A stretch of 64,000 nt of DNA from assembly GCF_900110345.1 (NCBI RefSeq), contig NZ_FODJ01000002.1, positions 186,001 to 250,000 on the forward strand. The letters are read 5' to 3'. Made by a program: the position numbers and the translations under genes. Positions 46,426 to 55,267 of this stretch are shown here, in pieces. This DNA is from Amphibacillus marinus. Lineage in GTDB: Bacteria > Bacillota > Bacilli > Bacillales > Amphibacillaceae. Below the pieces are notes generated by a model that was not told where the DNA came from, did not search any database, and saw only the letters and a program-made list of their open reading frames with translations. Each line of letters begins with the position of its first letter. Position 1 is the first letter of the stretch.

Positions 46426-47838
46426 TTATTTACTTAAGTCTTGAACAAGCTCTTCATATTTAGGGCTATTCAAGAAATTATCTACTGACACGTGATAAGC
46501 ATCTGCTTTTTTCGCTTTGGCACGGTCGGTTAAATCTTTGTGCGTAATAATAACATCAGCATCATTTGGAATATCATTAATGGCTTTATTGGTAACTTCA
46601 ATATCAATATTTGCTTTTTTAAATTTATCTCTTAGTAAAGAAGCACCCATTGCACTTGAACCCATCCCCGCGTCACAAGCAAAGACCACCTTGTTCACTG
46701 TATCAGCACTAATTGCTGTTACACTCGCTTGGCTGAATGAACCTGATACTGAGCTTTTCTTCCCTTTCATTTCTTCCATCTTACCTGCTGCTGCAGAGAT
46801 ATCCTCATCATCGTCACCTTTACTTGATTTTAAGATAACGGATGCGACAAGGAAGGACACAGCTGTTGCGATCAGCACCCCAGCAATTACTCCGATGTAG
46901 TTGCCTCTAGGTGTCATGGCAAGCAAAGCGAAGATACTACCTGGTGATGGTGACGCTGCTAACCCGACACCGAATAATGAGAAGGTTAATACACCACTTG
47001 CGCCACCGGCAATAGCTGCTAAGATAAGCATTGGTTTCATTAAAACATATGGGAAGTAAATTTCATGAATCCCACCTAAGAAGTGAATGATTGATGCTCC
47101 AGAAGCAGAAGCTCTTGATGCACCTTTACCAAAGACCATGAAGGCTAATAAAATACCTAAACCAGGTCCTGGATTTGTTTCAATTAGGAAGAAAATTGAT
47201 TTCCCTACTTCAGCTACTTGCTCAGAACCTAGTGGTGTAAACACACCATGGTTAATAACATTATTTAAAAATAAAATCTTTGCTGGTTCAACTAATATAC
47301 TTGCTAATGGTAATAAGCCAGCGTCAACGATTGTGCCTACACCATTACCAATAACTCTATTTAACGCACTGACTAGTGGGCCAAATGAGACAACACCAAA
47401 TCCTGCAATGATTGCACCTAGAATACCAGCAGAAAAGTTGTTGTAAAGCATCTCAAACCCAGAACGAATTTTCGGTAAGAATGGTTTATCAAACTGTTTA
47501 ATTAAATATGCTGCTAATGGACCCATAATCATTGCCCCTAGGAACATTGGTGTTCCAGCAGCACCAACGATAACCCCCATCGTCGCTACAGCACCGACAA
47601 CGCCCCCACGGATATCATAGACCATTTTACCGCCTGTATAACCAATTAATAACGGTAATAAATAGTTAATCATTGGACCAACTAATTGTTCTAATGTTTC
47701 ATTTGGAATCCAACCGTCTGGAATAAATAATGCGGTAATAAATCCCCATGCGATAAATGCGGCAATGTTTGGCATAACCATCCCACTTAAGTAACTACCA
47801 AACTGCTGTACTTTAGCACGAACCCCTTGTTTTGACAT
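46426..47838 (-). CDS. mtlA: mannitol PTS EIICB
   Basis: 470-residue membrane permease and kinase subunit: EIIC (about 1-340, eight or so helices, signature GGIHEIYFPYVLMKP near residue 260) and EIIB (about 380-470) with the phosphorylated Cys in VVFACDAGMGSSAMGASLL. No EIIA domain is fused; MtlF supplies it, as in B. subtilis and Geobacillus. Imports mannitol with phosphorylation to mannitol 1-phosphate. First gene of the operon, behind AAAGGGG, an MtlR-type site and a CRE. Confidence 0.97.
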   Translation of the reverse strand: MSKQGVRAKVQQFGSYLSGMVMPNIAAFIAWGFITALFIPDGWIPNETLEQLVGPMINYLLPLLIGYTGGKMVYDIRGGVVGAVATMGVIVGAAGTPMFLGAMIMGPLAAYLIKQFDKPFLPKIRSGFEMLYNNFSAGILGAIIAGFGVVSFGPLVSALNRVIGNGVGTIVDAGLLPLASILVEPAKILFLNNVINHGVFTPLGSEQVAEVGKSIFFLIETNPGPGLGILLAFMVFGKGASRASASGASIIHFLGGIHEIYFPYVLMKPMLILAAIAGGASGVLTFSLFGVGLAASPSPGSIFALLAMTPRGNYIGVIAGVLIATAVSFLVASVILKSSKGDDDEDISAAAGKMEEMKGKKSSVSGSFSQASVTAISADTVNKVVFACDAGMGSSAMGASLLRDKFKKANIDIEVTNKAINDIPNDADVIITHKDLTDRAKAKKADAYHVSVDNFLNSPKYEELVQDLSK

Positions 47839-47890
47839 GAAAAAAATCCCCTTTCAACTATTAATAATTAAGAATAATTACTACACCTTA

Positions 47891-47959
47891 ATGATAAAGC
47901 GGTTACAGGTTTGTTTCAATCATTTCCAAAGCTATATTTGTCACAGCGTTTGTTGACAA
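47891..47959 (-). promoter_or_regulatory. mtlA promoter with CRE and MtlR-type operator
   Basis: Minus strand TTGAAA (47919-47914) and TATCAT (47896-47891) with 17-base spacing. TGTAACCGCTTTA (47907-47895) in the spacer fits the CcpA CRE core TGNAANCGNWN, predicting glucose repression. Upstream, TTGTCA (47959-47954) and TGACAA (47943-47938) form an inverted repeat, TTGTCAACA...TGTGACAA, like MtlR activator boxes, placed at about -60 to -80. Confidence 0.7.
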
Positions 47960-47980
47960 GATTGAAATACCCAGTTTAGC

Positions 47981-48027
47981 TTGCCAACTGGTACAAATAA
48001 TTATATAGTATAAATAACAATCGTTAT
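47981..48027 (+). promoter_or_regulatory. tetR promoter with autoregulatory palindrome
   Basis: TTGCCA (47981-47986) and TATAGT (48004-48009) with a 17-base spacer; ATAAC / GTTAT inverted repeat with four-base centre (48014-48027) overlaps the start point, where the encoded TetR-family protein could bind. Confidence 0.6.
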
Positions 48028-48060
48028 ATAACTAATGTAATTTAAAGAAAGGGAGATTAT

Positions 48061-48633
48061 ATGCCACCAAAGCAGCGGTTTAGCCGTCAACAGATTGTCG
48101 ATGCAGCCTTCTATATTGCTGAGCATGAAGGAATTGATCAAATTACCATGCGCAAGGTTGCGAAGCAGTTAAAAAGCTCAGTTGCGCCAATTTATGTTAA
48201 CTTCACAGATATTGAGCAGCTTAAACAAGCGGTATTTGCCGAAATTGTTGTGACGAGTCAACGATTATTAAATGAAAGAAAAACGAATCAGCCTTTTCGC
48301 GATATTGGGATCGCTAGTCTAAATTTCGCACAAAGGTATCCATTATTATTTAATGATTTTGTGTTAAAACAGAATAATTATTTGTCAAGCTTTGACCAAA
48401 ACATGTGGCCAACTCTAATTAATCAAATGAAAACCGACCCAGCCTTAGTATCGTTAAGTGAAGAAGCATTGGCACACTTACTTATGAACATGCGTATTTT
48501 TCAGCTTGGTTTATCCATCATGACAGCAAATCAATTGTTACCTCAAGAATGGGACGACAAGCAGACGACTGACCGCCTGGATGAAGCAGCATCCGCATTT
48601 ATTAAAGCATTAGATACCAACAAGGGGAAGTGA
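48061..48633 (+). CDS. TetR/AcrR-family regulator
   Basis: 190-residue repressor. N-terminal HTH about 8-52 (RQQIVDAAFYIAEHEGIDQITMRKVAKQLKSSVAPIYVNFTDIEQL), then an all-alpha ligand domain with a TetR_C-type pattern. ATG after AAAGGGAG. It precedes the serine hydrolase gene by 5 bases from its stop and likely controls it; the palindrome at 48014-48027 may be its operator. The ligand is unknown. Confidence 0.88.
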   Translation: MPPKQRFSRQQIVDAAFYIAEHEGIDQITMRKVAKQLKSSVAPIYVNFTDIEQLKQAVFAEIVVTSQRLLNERKTNQPFRDIGIASLNFAQRYPLLFNDFVLKQNNYLSSFDQNMWPTLINQMKTDPALVSLSEEALAHLLMNMRIFQLGLSIMTANQLLPQEWDDKQTTDRLDEAASAFIKALDTNKGK

Positions 48634-48638
48634 TTATT

Positions 48639-49694
48639 ATGACTGATCACCGTCAATTTGATCAAATTGTTGCGCGTATGATAAAAAATAAGTATGTCAA
48701 AGGTGCGGTGCTACATGTAAAAAAAGGACATGATTTTAGTTGGTCTGGAGGAGCAGGTAGTATTGAAGCTGATCAGCCTTTTTTTATCGCAAGTGTGACG
48801 AAGTTTTTTGTAACCGCAATTGTGCTACAGTTATTAGAACAACAGCAACTATGCTTAGCTGATCCCATTACCAAGTATTTAGCCCCGTCCTTGACTAATA
48901 AATTACATGTTAAAAATGGCATTGAATACACCAGTCAGATAACAATTAAGCATTTAATCTCAAACACTTCCGGCATTGCTGATTATTATTCGTCTAAATC
49001 AATGGATGGCAAAGTTATTAGCCATGACCTAGCAAAAGGGATAGATAAGGCTTGGCCCTTAGAAGAAGTAATTATTGTTAATCAAAAGCTAGCACCTAAG
49101 TTTGTCCCTGGTGAAAAAAGAAAGGTGCATTACTCAGATACGAACTACCAACTACTCGGTCGCATTCTTGAGAACATAACCGGCCTAACAATTGCCGAAC
49201 TGTTTCAACATTATGTGTTTGACAAAGTAGAATTAGCGGACAGCTATGTCTACTTGGACCCAGAAGACAAAAAACCAGCACCTTTTTACTATCACAAAAG
49301 GAAATTGTGGGTACCGAACTATATGACATCCGTTCCAGTTGAAGGTGGAATTGTGTCAACAGGTACTGATTTAATAAAGTTTATGACAGCCTTTTTCAGC
49401 GGACAATTGTTTGATCAACAGCTAATTGAAGAATTGAAGGATTGGCGACGCATCTGGTTCCCAGGACAGTTCTATTTTGGCGTTGGTTTAGAAAAGCTCT
49501 GGACACCACGCTTCATTGCGCCACGGACACCGATTAATGAGTTACTAGGCTTTTGGGGACAGACTGGCTCTTTTGCTTTTTATAATCCTGAACGAGATGT
49601 TTATCTTACTGGTACAGTAAATCAAGCTAATGGTCTAGCACATTCGAGCGCCTTCAAGGCCATGATTAGCTGTATCAAACAGCTAAGTGAATAA
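48639..49694 (+). CDS. serine hydrolase, class C beta-lactamase/esterase family
   Basis: 351-residue penicillin-binding-protein-like hydrolase. The S-x-x-K nucleophile motif is SVTK near residue 47, the Y-x-N-type motif is YSDTNY near 166, and a GQTG triad near 308 takes the place of K/H-T-G. No signal peptide is visible, so it is probably cytoplasmic and an esterase or peptidase rather than a secreted beta-lactamase. Start at the ATG 48639; the GTG at 48630 crowds the GGGGAAG site. In an operon with the TetR-family gene. Confidence 0.85.
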   Translation: MTDHRQFDQIVARMIKNKYVKGAVLHVKKGHDFSWSGGAGSIEADQPFFIASVTKFFVTAIVLQLLEQQQLCLADPITKYLAPSLTNKLHVKNGIEYTSQITIKHLISNTSGIADYYSSKSMDGKVISHDLAKGIDKAWPLEEVIIVNQKLAPKFVPGEKRKVHYSDTNYQLLGRILENITGLTIAELFQHYVFDKVELADSYVYLDPEDKKPAPFYYHKRKLWVPNYMTSVPVEGGIVSTGTDLIKFMTAFFSGQLFDQQLIEELKDWRRIWFPGQFYFGVGLEKLWTPRFIAPRTPINELLGFWGQTGSFAFYNPERDVYLTGTVNQANGLAHSSAFKAMISCIKQLSE

Positions 49695-49794
49695 GAGTGT
49701 TGAAAAAAAAAAGCGATTGAATAATAAACTAAAGTGAATGAACTAGGGCACAATGCATTGGTGCAAACAGCATGCGTTATAGCGACGAAGACGT

Positions 49795-49831
49795 TAAACA
49801 GGACCTCCTGATAAGTAGGAGATCCTGTTTA
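49795..49831. terminator. bidirectional terminator
   Basis: TAAACAGGA / TCCTGTTTA with inner CTCCT / AGGAG, between the serine hydrolase gene and the convergent peptide-precursor gene. Confidence 0.75.
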
Positions 49832-49836
49832 GATAA

Positions 49837-50085
49837 TTAAATTGGCCGACCATCGCCTGGATCATTTTGATTATAATGATCATCTATGCTTAATGGCCAT
49901 GGACCGATGACTCCAGGGTCTCTCTGAAGTTGCTGATCGTCTACACTTAATGGCCACGGTCCAATGACGCCTGGATCACTTTGTTGAGATTCCGTTGCTA
50001 TAGTATCCTGTTGTGCAAACACAGCTGAAAAGTTAAAAATAAGAGTTAATGTTACTAAAATGCTTAAAAACCATTTTTTCATCAT
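49837..50085 (-). CDS. secreted repeat-peptide precursor (candidate pheromone)
   Basis: 82-residue pre-pro-peptide. Signal peptide about 1-24 (MMKKWF, hydrophobic core, AVFA then QQ). The rest is a 19-residue repeat, Q-x-DPGVIGPWPLS-(V/I)-DD: DPG at 37, 56 and 75. Units one and two differ by a single residue within DPGVIGPWPLSxDD; the third is cut to DPGDGRPI at the C-terminus. It starts 24 bases after the AimR-like gene behind AAGGGGA, the layout of aimR-aimP, rap-phr and plcR-papR pairs. The mature signal could be a fragment of the repeat or the C-terminal GDGRPI; this is inference. Confidence 0.7.
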   Translation of the reverse strand: MMKKWFLSILVTLTLIFNFSAVFAQQDTIATESQQSDPGVIGPWPLSVDDQQLQRDPGVIGPWPLSIDDHYNQNDPGDGRPI

Positions 50086-50109
50086 TTTTCTTCCCCTTTT
50101 CTTTTCATA

Positions 50110-51120
50110 CTAGCTTGATAACTCTTTTAATATATTAAGAGGAAGGCGGGCAAAAAAGTAATCACTACGTTGCTCGATAAATTCATTATAGGATTGTTGT
50201 AGTAAATGGCGATCCTGGCGGGCTCGTCCTAAAAAATATTTAGTAAATGGTGTATGGTCTTTAATGTCAGCTAATAAACGTTCCACTTCATGTAAGTTAC
50301 CACGCACCAATGCTAAGTGAGCCTGTTCATTTCGATCATTCGTAACAATTCCTTCAGGCTTATTAAAATGTGCATAGATAAATGGACGATTTCGCTGCTC
50401 AATCATGTTAATCAATCGGTCCACTTTTAGCGTAGTTGCAATACGATAAGCTTCTTCCAGATGAAAGCTAGCTGAGTTAAAATCATCAAAAATGTATGTT
50501 AAGCTTAAGTTAACGTTTAATTCTGCTAGATACAAATGGTTAGTCGCTCTCGTTAATAGATTAAAGCCATATTTTCTTGCCAGTAACATATCATTACGCT
50601 TCCAATGATAAAAAAACAAGATTTTCTCTAAGCGATTTAATACAAAAGGACGCAATATGGGATGACTTACTTGATAGGTCTTATCACGAAAGTCCTCTAA
50701 CTCTTCGCCTACCCAAGTGAAATTGTAGTGCATGAGTTGCAACGAAATTTTTAATGCGGAAATGAACGCCTTTAGGGCCGGATCATTTGTTGTAATTACA
50801 TTCAACTGCTGATAAATGATGCTAAATGATAAGGAATCACTATCAAATGCCAAAGTTAGCTCAAAGAATCGTGCCCAATCTTGATTATTCTTAATCAGTG
50901 AAGCCTTGTTCTTTTTTAATAATTGAAGTAAGTCTTGATGAAAGTTATGAGCATATAAGAACTCCATTCCTATACACATTGAATAAGAATCTGTTGTATT
51001 CTTGTAATATTGACACCAAGCCTTATTATGATCCTTCTCGGCGACATCTTCAGCAAGCCAGCTTTTAAACTGCTCAGCACTTAAAGAAGCTTGTCTCGTT
51101 ACATCCTTAAGTAATAGCAT
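50110..51120 (-). CDS. AimR-like TPR peptide receptor without HTH
   Basis: 336-residue all-helical protein of TPR-like repeats. Its C-terminal 75 residues follow the phage phi3T AimR receptor: EQAHLALVRGNLHEVERLL, then YFLGRARQDRHLLQQSYNEF and FFARLPLNILKEL against AimR's EQAHCFINFNENSKAKEVL..., YYLKGRLEQNKACFYSSIEYF and FLIRLPLLELQKM (from memory). AimR has about 380 residues with an N-terminal HTH; here the ATG, with an excellent AAGGAGGG site, begins after that region, so the DNA-binding domain is absent. It may act by protein contacts, as Rap proteins do. The secreted peptide gene follows directly. Confidence 0.65.
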   Translation of the reverse strand: MLLLKDVTRQASLSAEQFKSWLAEDVAEKDHNKAWCQYYKNTTDSYSMCIGMEFLYAHNFHQDLLQLLKKNKASLIKNNQDWARFFELTLAFDSDSLSFSIIYQQLNVITTNDPALKAFISALKISLQLMHYNFTWVGEELEDFRDKTYQVSHPILRPFVLNRLEKILFFYHWKRNDMLLARKYGFNLLTRATNHLYLAELNVNLSLTYIFDDFNSASFHLEEAYRIATTLKVDRLINMIEQRNRPFIYAHFNKPEGIVTNDRNEQAHLALVRGNLHEVERLLADIKDHTPFTKYFLGRARQDRHLLQQSYNEFIEQRSDYFFARLPLNILKELSS

Positions 51121-51385
51121 TTTTTCCCTCCTTCCTACATAATCTATTGATATATACTAGCTTCCCACATAAATACACGAGTTTCAAGCGAACACAGCGT
51201 AAAACCGTTCGACAAATTTTGCTTATAAAAATTTTCCAATGTACTATGTTCCACCGTTTTTTTAAAAGCGAAGATTTATATAAAAACTAATGACTAAAGA
51301 TTACTCTATCATTAACAATCCCATTAAGAATGACATTAATTATTATTTATTAAATTTTATTCGATAATGCATCGTTGACAACAAG

Positions 51386-51420
51386 CCACCCTCTAAACAA
51401 TTAAATTGTCTAAAGGGTGG
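51386..51420 (-). terminator. hairpin after the Ca2+ ATPase
   Basis: CCACCCT / AGGGTGG outer arms with inner TAAACAATT / AATTGTxTA pairing, 11 bases after the ATPase stop. The rest of 51121-51430 is AT-rich upstream DNA of the AimR-like gene; I could not find a convincing promoter in it. Confidence 0.65.
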
Positions 51421-51430
51421 TAACTAGAGC

Positions 51431-54118
51431 TTAACTTACTGCTTTGCGATTCGAATGGGCTTGACTAATCTTTCTTGTAATAAATTTTTCAATTTCAATG
51501 ACAATAAAACCAATAATTCCGATTAAAAACGGATAAAGCCAATACTCTGCTTCAATTGGATATAAACCGAAAATATCACTTAAGAATGGCGTATAGGTAA
51601 TCCCGACTTGCAGGAGTACCAATAATCCTGCTAAACCAAAAGCAATTTTATTAGAGAAGAAATCCTTGTTAAAAGCAAATTGGCGTTCATTACGAACGTT
51701 GAATACATGAAATACTTGGGCAATAACAATTGAATGTAGCGTAATTGTATTGACTTGCTCAGCAGTATATTGTGCCGTATCACCAAGTAATGTTACATTC
51801 ATAACCATAATTGCGCCACCAATTAGGACCGACATTAATAAAATCCTAAAAACATAATAGCCGCTTAACAGTTTTGCATCTGGACTTCTAGGCGGACGTT
51901 GCATCGCTCCAGCCTCAAGCTTTTCGAATGCTAATGCGAACGACACGGTTACCGCCGTTACCATGTTCACGTATAACACCTGAATTGGGGTTAACGGCAT
52001 ATCTATTCCGATTAACAGGGCAGAGATAATCAGAAACGCCTCAGCTCCGTTTGTTGGCAAAATAAACAAAATGGTCTTCTTTAGGTTGTCATAGACACGA
52101 CGCCCTTCTTTTACAGCGTTAACAATGGTTTTAAAGTTATCATCAACGAGAACCATTTCAGATGCTTCTTTCGCAACCTCTGTTCCTTTCACACCCATTG
52201 CTACACCGATGTCAGCACGTTTCAAAGCAGGTGCATCATTCACACCATCACCCGTCATCGCACAAACCTCACCATTTTTCTGCAAAGCTTTTACTAGCTG
52301 CAGCTTATTCTCTGGGCTTGTTCGAGCAAAGACATCAACATCTTCAACGATCGCTTTTAGCTCTTGATCAGACATTCGATCAATTTCACGACCTTCAACA
52401 ACTCGATCACGTTCGGTAAGACCCATTTGTTTCGCAATAGCAAGCGCCGTTTCTTTATGGTCACCGGTAATCATTTTCACTTGAATCCCAGCACGCCGAC
52501 AAACTTTGACTGCCTCGACTGCTTCTTCACGAGGTGGGTCCATAATACCGGCTAGACCAATTATCGTAAGTCCGGCAGCTACATCGTGATGATCAATCTC
52601 GGTAACAGAGTCCTCTACCTGTTTGACAGCTGCCCCTATAACACGCTCACCCCTACGTGAACGATTGACTAACTGTTCTTCCCAGTACTGGCGCTCCTCA
52701 GATCCTTCTTCTAGTCCTGCCATATCAAATAACTTGTCTGGTGCACCTTTTACATAAATAACTTTCCCAGCCTCTTCTTCAACTAGACCTGCCATATATT
52801 TATGAGCAGAATCAAACGGAAGCTTTGCGATCATCTCAAGTGGTTCAATTTCACGGTTTGCTTTTTCCGCCAAGGTTACTAAGCAACCCTCAGTCGGCTC
52901 ACCACTAATTTGCCATTGTCCATCCTCTGCTTTTCTTAATGTCGTATCATTAATTGAGCGGACATTGGTTAGAAATCTTCGCAATGCTTGGTCTTGCTCA
53001 ACATCGGCAGGTTTACCTTCAAACTTAATTTCGCCTTCTGGTGCATAACCTGTGCCAGTTACTTCATAAATGCGATCTTTTAAAACAACTGATTGAACCG
53101 TCATTTCATTCTTTGTCAATGTACCCGTTTTATCTGAGCAAATTACCGTTACTGCTCCTAATGTCTCAACAGATGGTAATGTTCGCATAATGGCATTGTT
53201 TTTTGCCATTACCTGAACACCAAGTGCTAATATAATGGATAAAATAGCTGGCAGACCTTCGGGGATGGCTGAGACTGTCAAACTAATGACATAGAGCAGT
53301 AATTCACCCCATTCATAGTCATGGAAAAGTAAACCATATACGAATAGTAAGGCTGCAATACCAATAATGACAAATGCGATCATGCGACCAAACTCTGCTA
53401 TTTGCCTTAGAAGAGGTGTTTCAATCTCCTCAACCTCAGCAATTGACTGATTGATTTGCCCTAATTCTGTATTTGTACCTGTTTCGACGACAATCCCTCG
53501 GCCAGAACCAGACACAACTGCTGTCCCAGAAAAAGCCATATTTAAACGATCACCAAGAGTGGTATCTTCTGATAATGTATCCGCATCTTTTTCTACGGAT
53601 GTTGACTCACCGGTTAAGGGTGATTCTTCAATGGATAAATGATCTGTGGTTATTAAGCGTAGATCTGCAGGAATCTTATCACCAGGGGCTAATAAGACTA
53701 AATCACCGGGGACTAACTCACTTGACGCTATCTCCTTTCGCTCACCATTACGGATAACAGTTGCTTGGAGCGATAGCATATTTTTAATACCCTCTAATGC
53801 TTTCTCCGCCTTGTTTTCTTGGATATAACCAATTAAGGCGTTAATGACAACGACAATTAAAATAACAATCGTGTCTACATAATGACCTAAGGTAACTGTT
53901 AGGACTGCTGCTGCCAACAAAATGTAAATTAGGACATCGTTAAAATGATGAAGAAATTTCAGAAAAGCAGGTGTTTTTTTCGACTCTGGAAGTTCGTTGC
54001 TTCCCCACCTATCCTTTGCTTCCTCAATTTGCTCAGAGGTTAAGCCAGCGTTTAAATCGGTCTTAAGCCGCCTCTCAACTTCATCGGTTTCATAGCTATA
54101 CCATTGTAACCGTTTCAT
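51431..54118 (-). CDS. P2-type cation (Ca2+) ATPase
   Basis: 895-residue SERCA/PacL/YloB-like pump. Ion-site motif PEGLPA in TM4 (SLTVSAIPEGLPAILSI), phosphorylation site CSDKTGTLTKNEMTV, ATP-site KGAPDKLF, hinge MTGDGVNDAPALKRADIGVAMG, and ten predicted helices. The N-terminal cation ATPase domain begins YETDEVERRLKTD. Most members with this pattern export Ca2+; some move Mn2+ or Na+, so the ion is inferred. ATG after AAAGGATGAGGG. Monocistronic with its own terminator. Confidence 0.92.
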   Translation of the reverse strand: MKRLQWYSYETDEVERRLKTDLNAGLTSEQIEEAKDRWGSNELPESKKTPAFLKFLHHFNDVLIYILLAAAVLTVTLGHYVDTIVILIVVVINALIGYIQENKAEKALEGIKNMLSLQATVIRNGERKEIASSELVPGDLVLLAPGDKIPADLRLITTDHLSIEESPLTGESTSVEKDADTLSEDTTLGDRLNMAFSGTAVVSGSGRGIVVETGTNTELGQINQSIAEVEEIETPLLRQIAEFGRMIAFVIIGIAALLFVYGLLFHDYEWGELLLYVISLTVSAIPEGLPAILSIILALGVQVMAKNNAIMRTLPSVETLGAVTVICSDKTGTLTKNEMTVQSVVLKDRIYEVTGTGYAPEGEIKFEGKPADVEQDQALRRFLTNVRSINDTTLRKAEDGQWQISGEPTEGCLVTLAEKANREIEPLEMIAKLPFDSAHKYMAGLVEEEAGKVIYVKGAPDKLFDMAGLEEGSEERQYWEEQLVNRSRRGERVIGAAVKQVEDSVTEIDHHDVAAGLTIIGLAGIMDPPREEAVEAVKVCRRAGIQVKMITGDHKETALAIAKQMGLTERDRVVEGREIDRMSDQELKAIVEDVDVFARTSPENKLQLVKALQKNGEVCAMTGDGVNDAPALKRADIGVAMGVKGTEVAKEASEMVLVDDNFKTIVNAVKEGRRVYDNLKKTILFILPTNGAEAFLIISALLIGIDMPLTPIQVLYVNMVTAVTVSFALAFEKLEAGAMQRPPRSPDAKLLSGYYVFRILLMSVLIGGAIMVMNVTLLGDTAQYTAEQVNTITLHSIVIAQVFHVFNVRNERQFAFNKDFFSNKIAFGLAGLLVLLQVGITYTPFLSDIFGLYPIEAEYWLYPFLIGIIGFIVIEIEKFITRKISQAHSNRKAVS

Positions 54119-54411
54119 ACCCTCATCCTTTCTCCAATAGAATTCCTGCTGTGATCATACCCCTTAGATAATATGCTTCAAAGCAGGTGAACCCATTCGA
54201 TATTTAAGCAAACATCTAACGGATCTATTATTATTATATGAAAAATCAATTAAATTTTGAAGAAATATGCTTATATGACATTAAAATTACATAATTAGCA
54301 AAGATGAGACTTGCTACTATCATTTTTAAATTTTTGCGCTAACCGCCTAGGGATACTTTCACGAATTAATGCCTAAACTATTGTTATAATCATTCTTTAA
54401 GGAGAAGCGAT

Positions 54412-55044
54412 ATGATTAATGATTTGATCATTTTAACATTAAGAACACCTATTAGTTATCTTGTTATTCTTGCTTTTTTTAGACTTACCGGAAAAAAAGA
54501 ACTAAGTGAAATTAGTGTGCTTGACATTGGAATTACCCTAATGATTGCTGATTTAGCAGTAAGAATGATTGATAATCCGGAGATTAACTTGCTGATTGGT
54601 GTAGCACCTATATTCTTACTTATTACTATTCAATTTCTGTTTTCTTTCCTAACTATGAAAAGCCAAACACTTAGGCATATTATTAACGGTAGACCCACAC
54701 CCATAATTTATGAGGGAAAATGCCATCAAAAAAATATGCGAAAAAACGGCTATAATTTAAACGATCTGTTTGCTCAATTAAGAGAGCAGAACATCCCAGA
54801 TGTAAGAGATGTTGAATACGCCTTTCTTGAAAACTCAGGGAACTTAACGATCTTTAGAAAGGGAGAGACCTTCAGCCTTCCGTTAATACAGGATGGTATT
54901 CTTCAAAAGGACCATATGCTAATGATGAAATTAACTGAACCTTGGCTAAACAAAGCATTAGCTAGGCAAGGCTTTGACGATTATAAAAAAATATTTATTT
55001 GTTCATATGCAGATGGCAAGTTATATATAGAAGAAAAAAATTAG
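54412..55044 (+). CDS. DUF421 (YetF/YdfR) membrane protein
   Basis: 210-residue protein with three N-terminal helices (about 12-32, 40-56, 62-82) and two cytoplasmic DUF421 subdomains. Recognisable parts are FFRLTGKKELSEISVLDIGITLMIADLA, GRPTPIIYEGK, MRKNGYNLNDLFAQLREQNI and DVEYAFLENSGNLTIF. In B. subtilis YetF/YdfS-type proteins are linked to spore inner-membrane properties; function elsewhere is unknown. ATG after AAGGAGA. The 290 bases upstream (54119-54411) are AT-rich with a TATAAT near 54381 but no clear -35. Confidence 0.85.
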   Translation: MINDLIILTLRTPISYLVILAFFRLTGKKELSEISVLDIGITLMIADLAVRMIDNPEINLLIGVAPIFLLITIQFLFSFLTMKSQTLRHIINGRPTPIIYEGKCHQKNMRKNGYNLNDLFAQLREQNIPDVRDVEYAFLENSGNLTIFRKGETFSLPLIQDGILQKDHMLMMKLTEPWLNKALARQGFDDYKKIFICSYADGKLYIEEKN

Positions 55045-55232
55045 CTCAATGGATTATTTTAGCGTTTTGGTGTATAAAAGAATTTTGCCAACCTTACCAG
55101 TTATTATCATTATAGTCTTTTAAAAATACCCTTTCATTGTAAAAAATCACGATTAATCGCTACTATTATTTGAAATAGGTAATGAAATGTTTAAAATGAT
55201 ATTGATTAATCTAAACATTTTGTTTATAATTC

Positions 55233-55251
55233 GATAATGAGAATCATTTTC
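55233..55251. promoter_or_regulatory. Fur box of the siderophore transporter operon
   Basis: GATAATGAGAATCATTTTC matches 17 of 19 positions of the Fur inverted-repeat consensus and lies 16 bases upstream of the ABC ATPase start codon. Confidence 0.82.
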
Positions 55252-55267
55252 AAATAGGAGGGACAAA

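Noticed and set aside
48639-49694. Serine hydrolase as a secreted beta-lactamase
   Set aside because: No signal peptide and the third motif is Q-T-G, so a resistance call is not supported.
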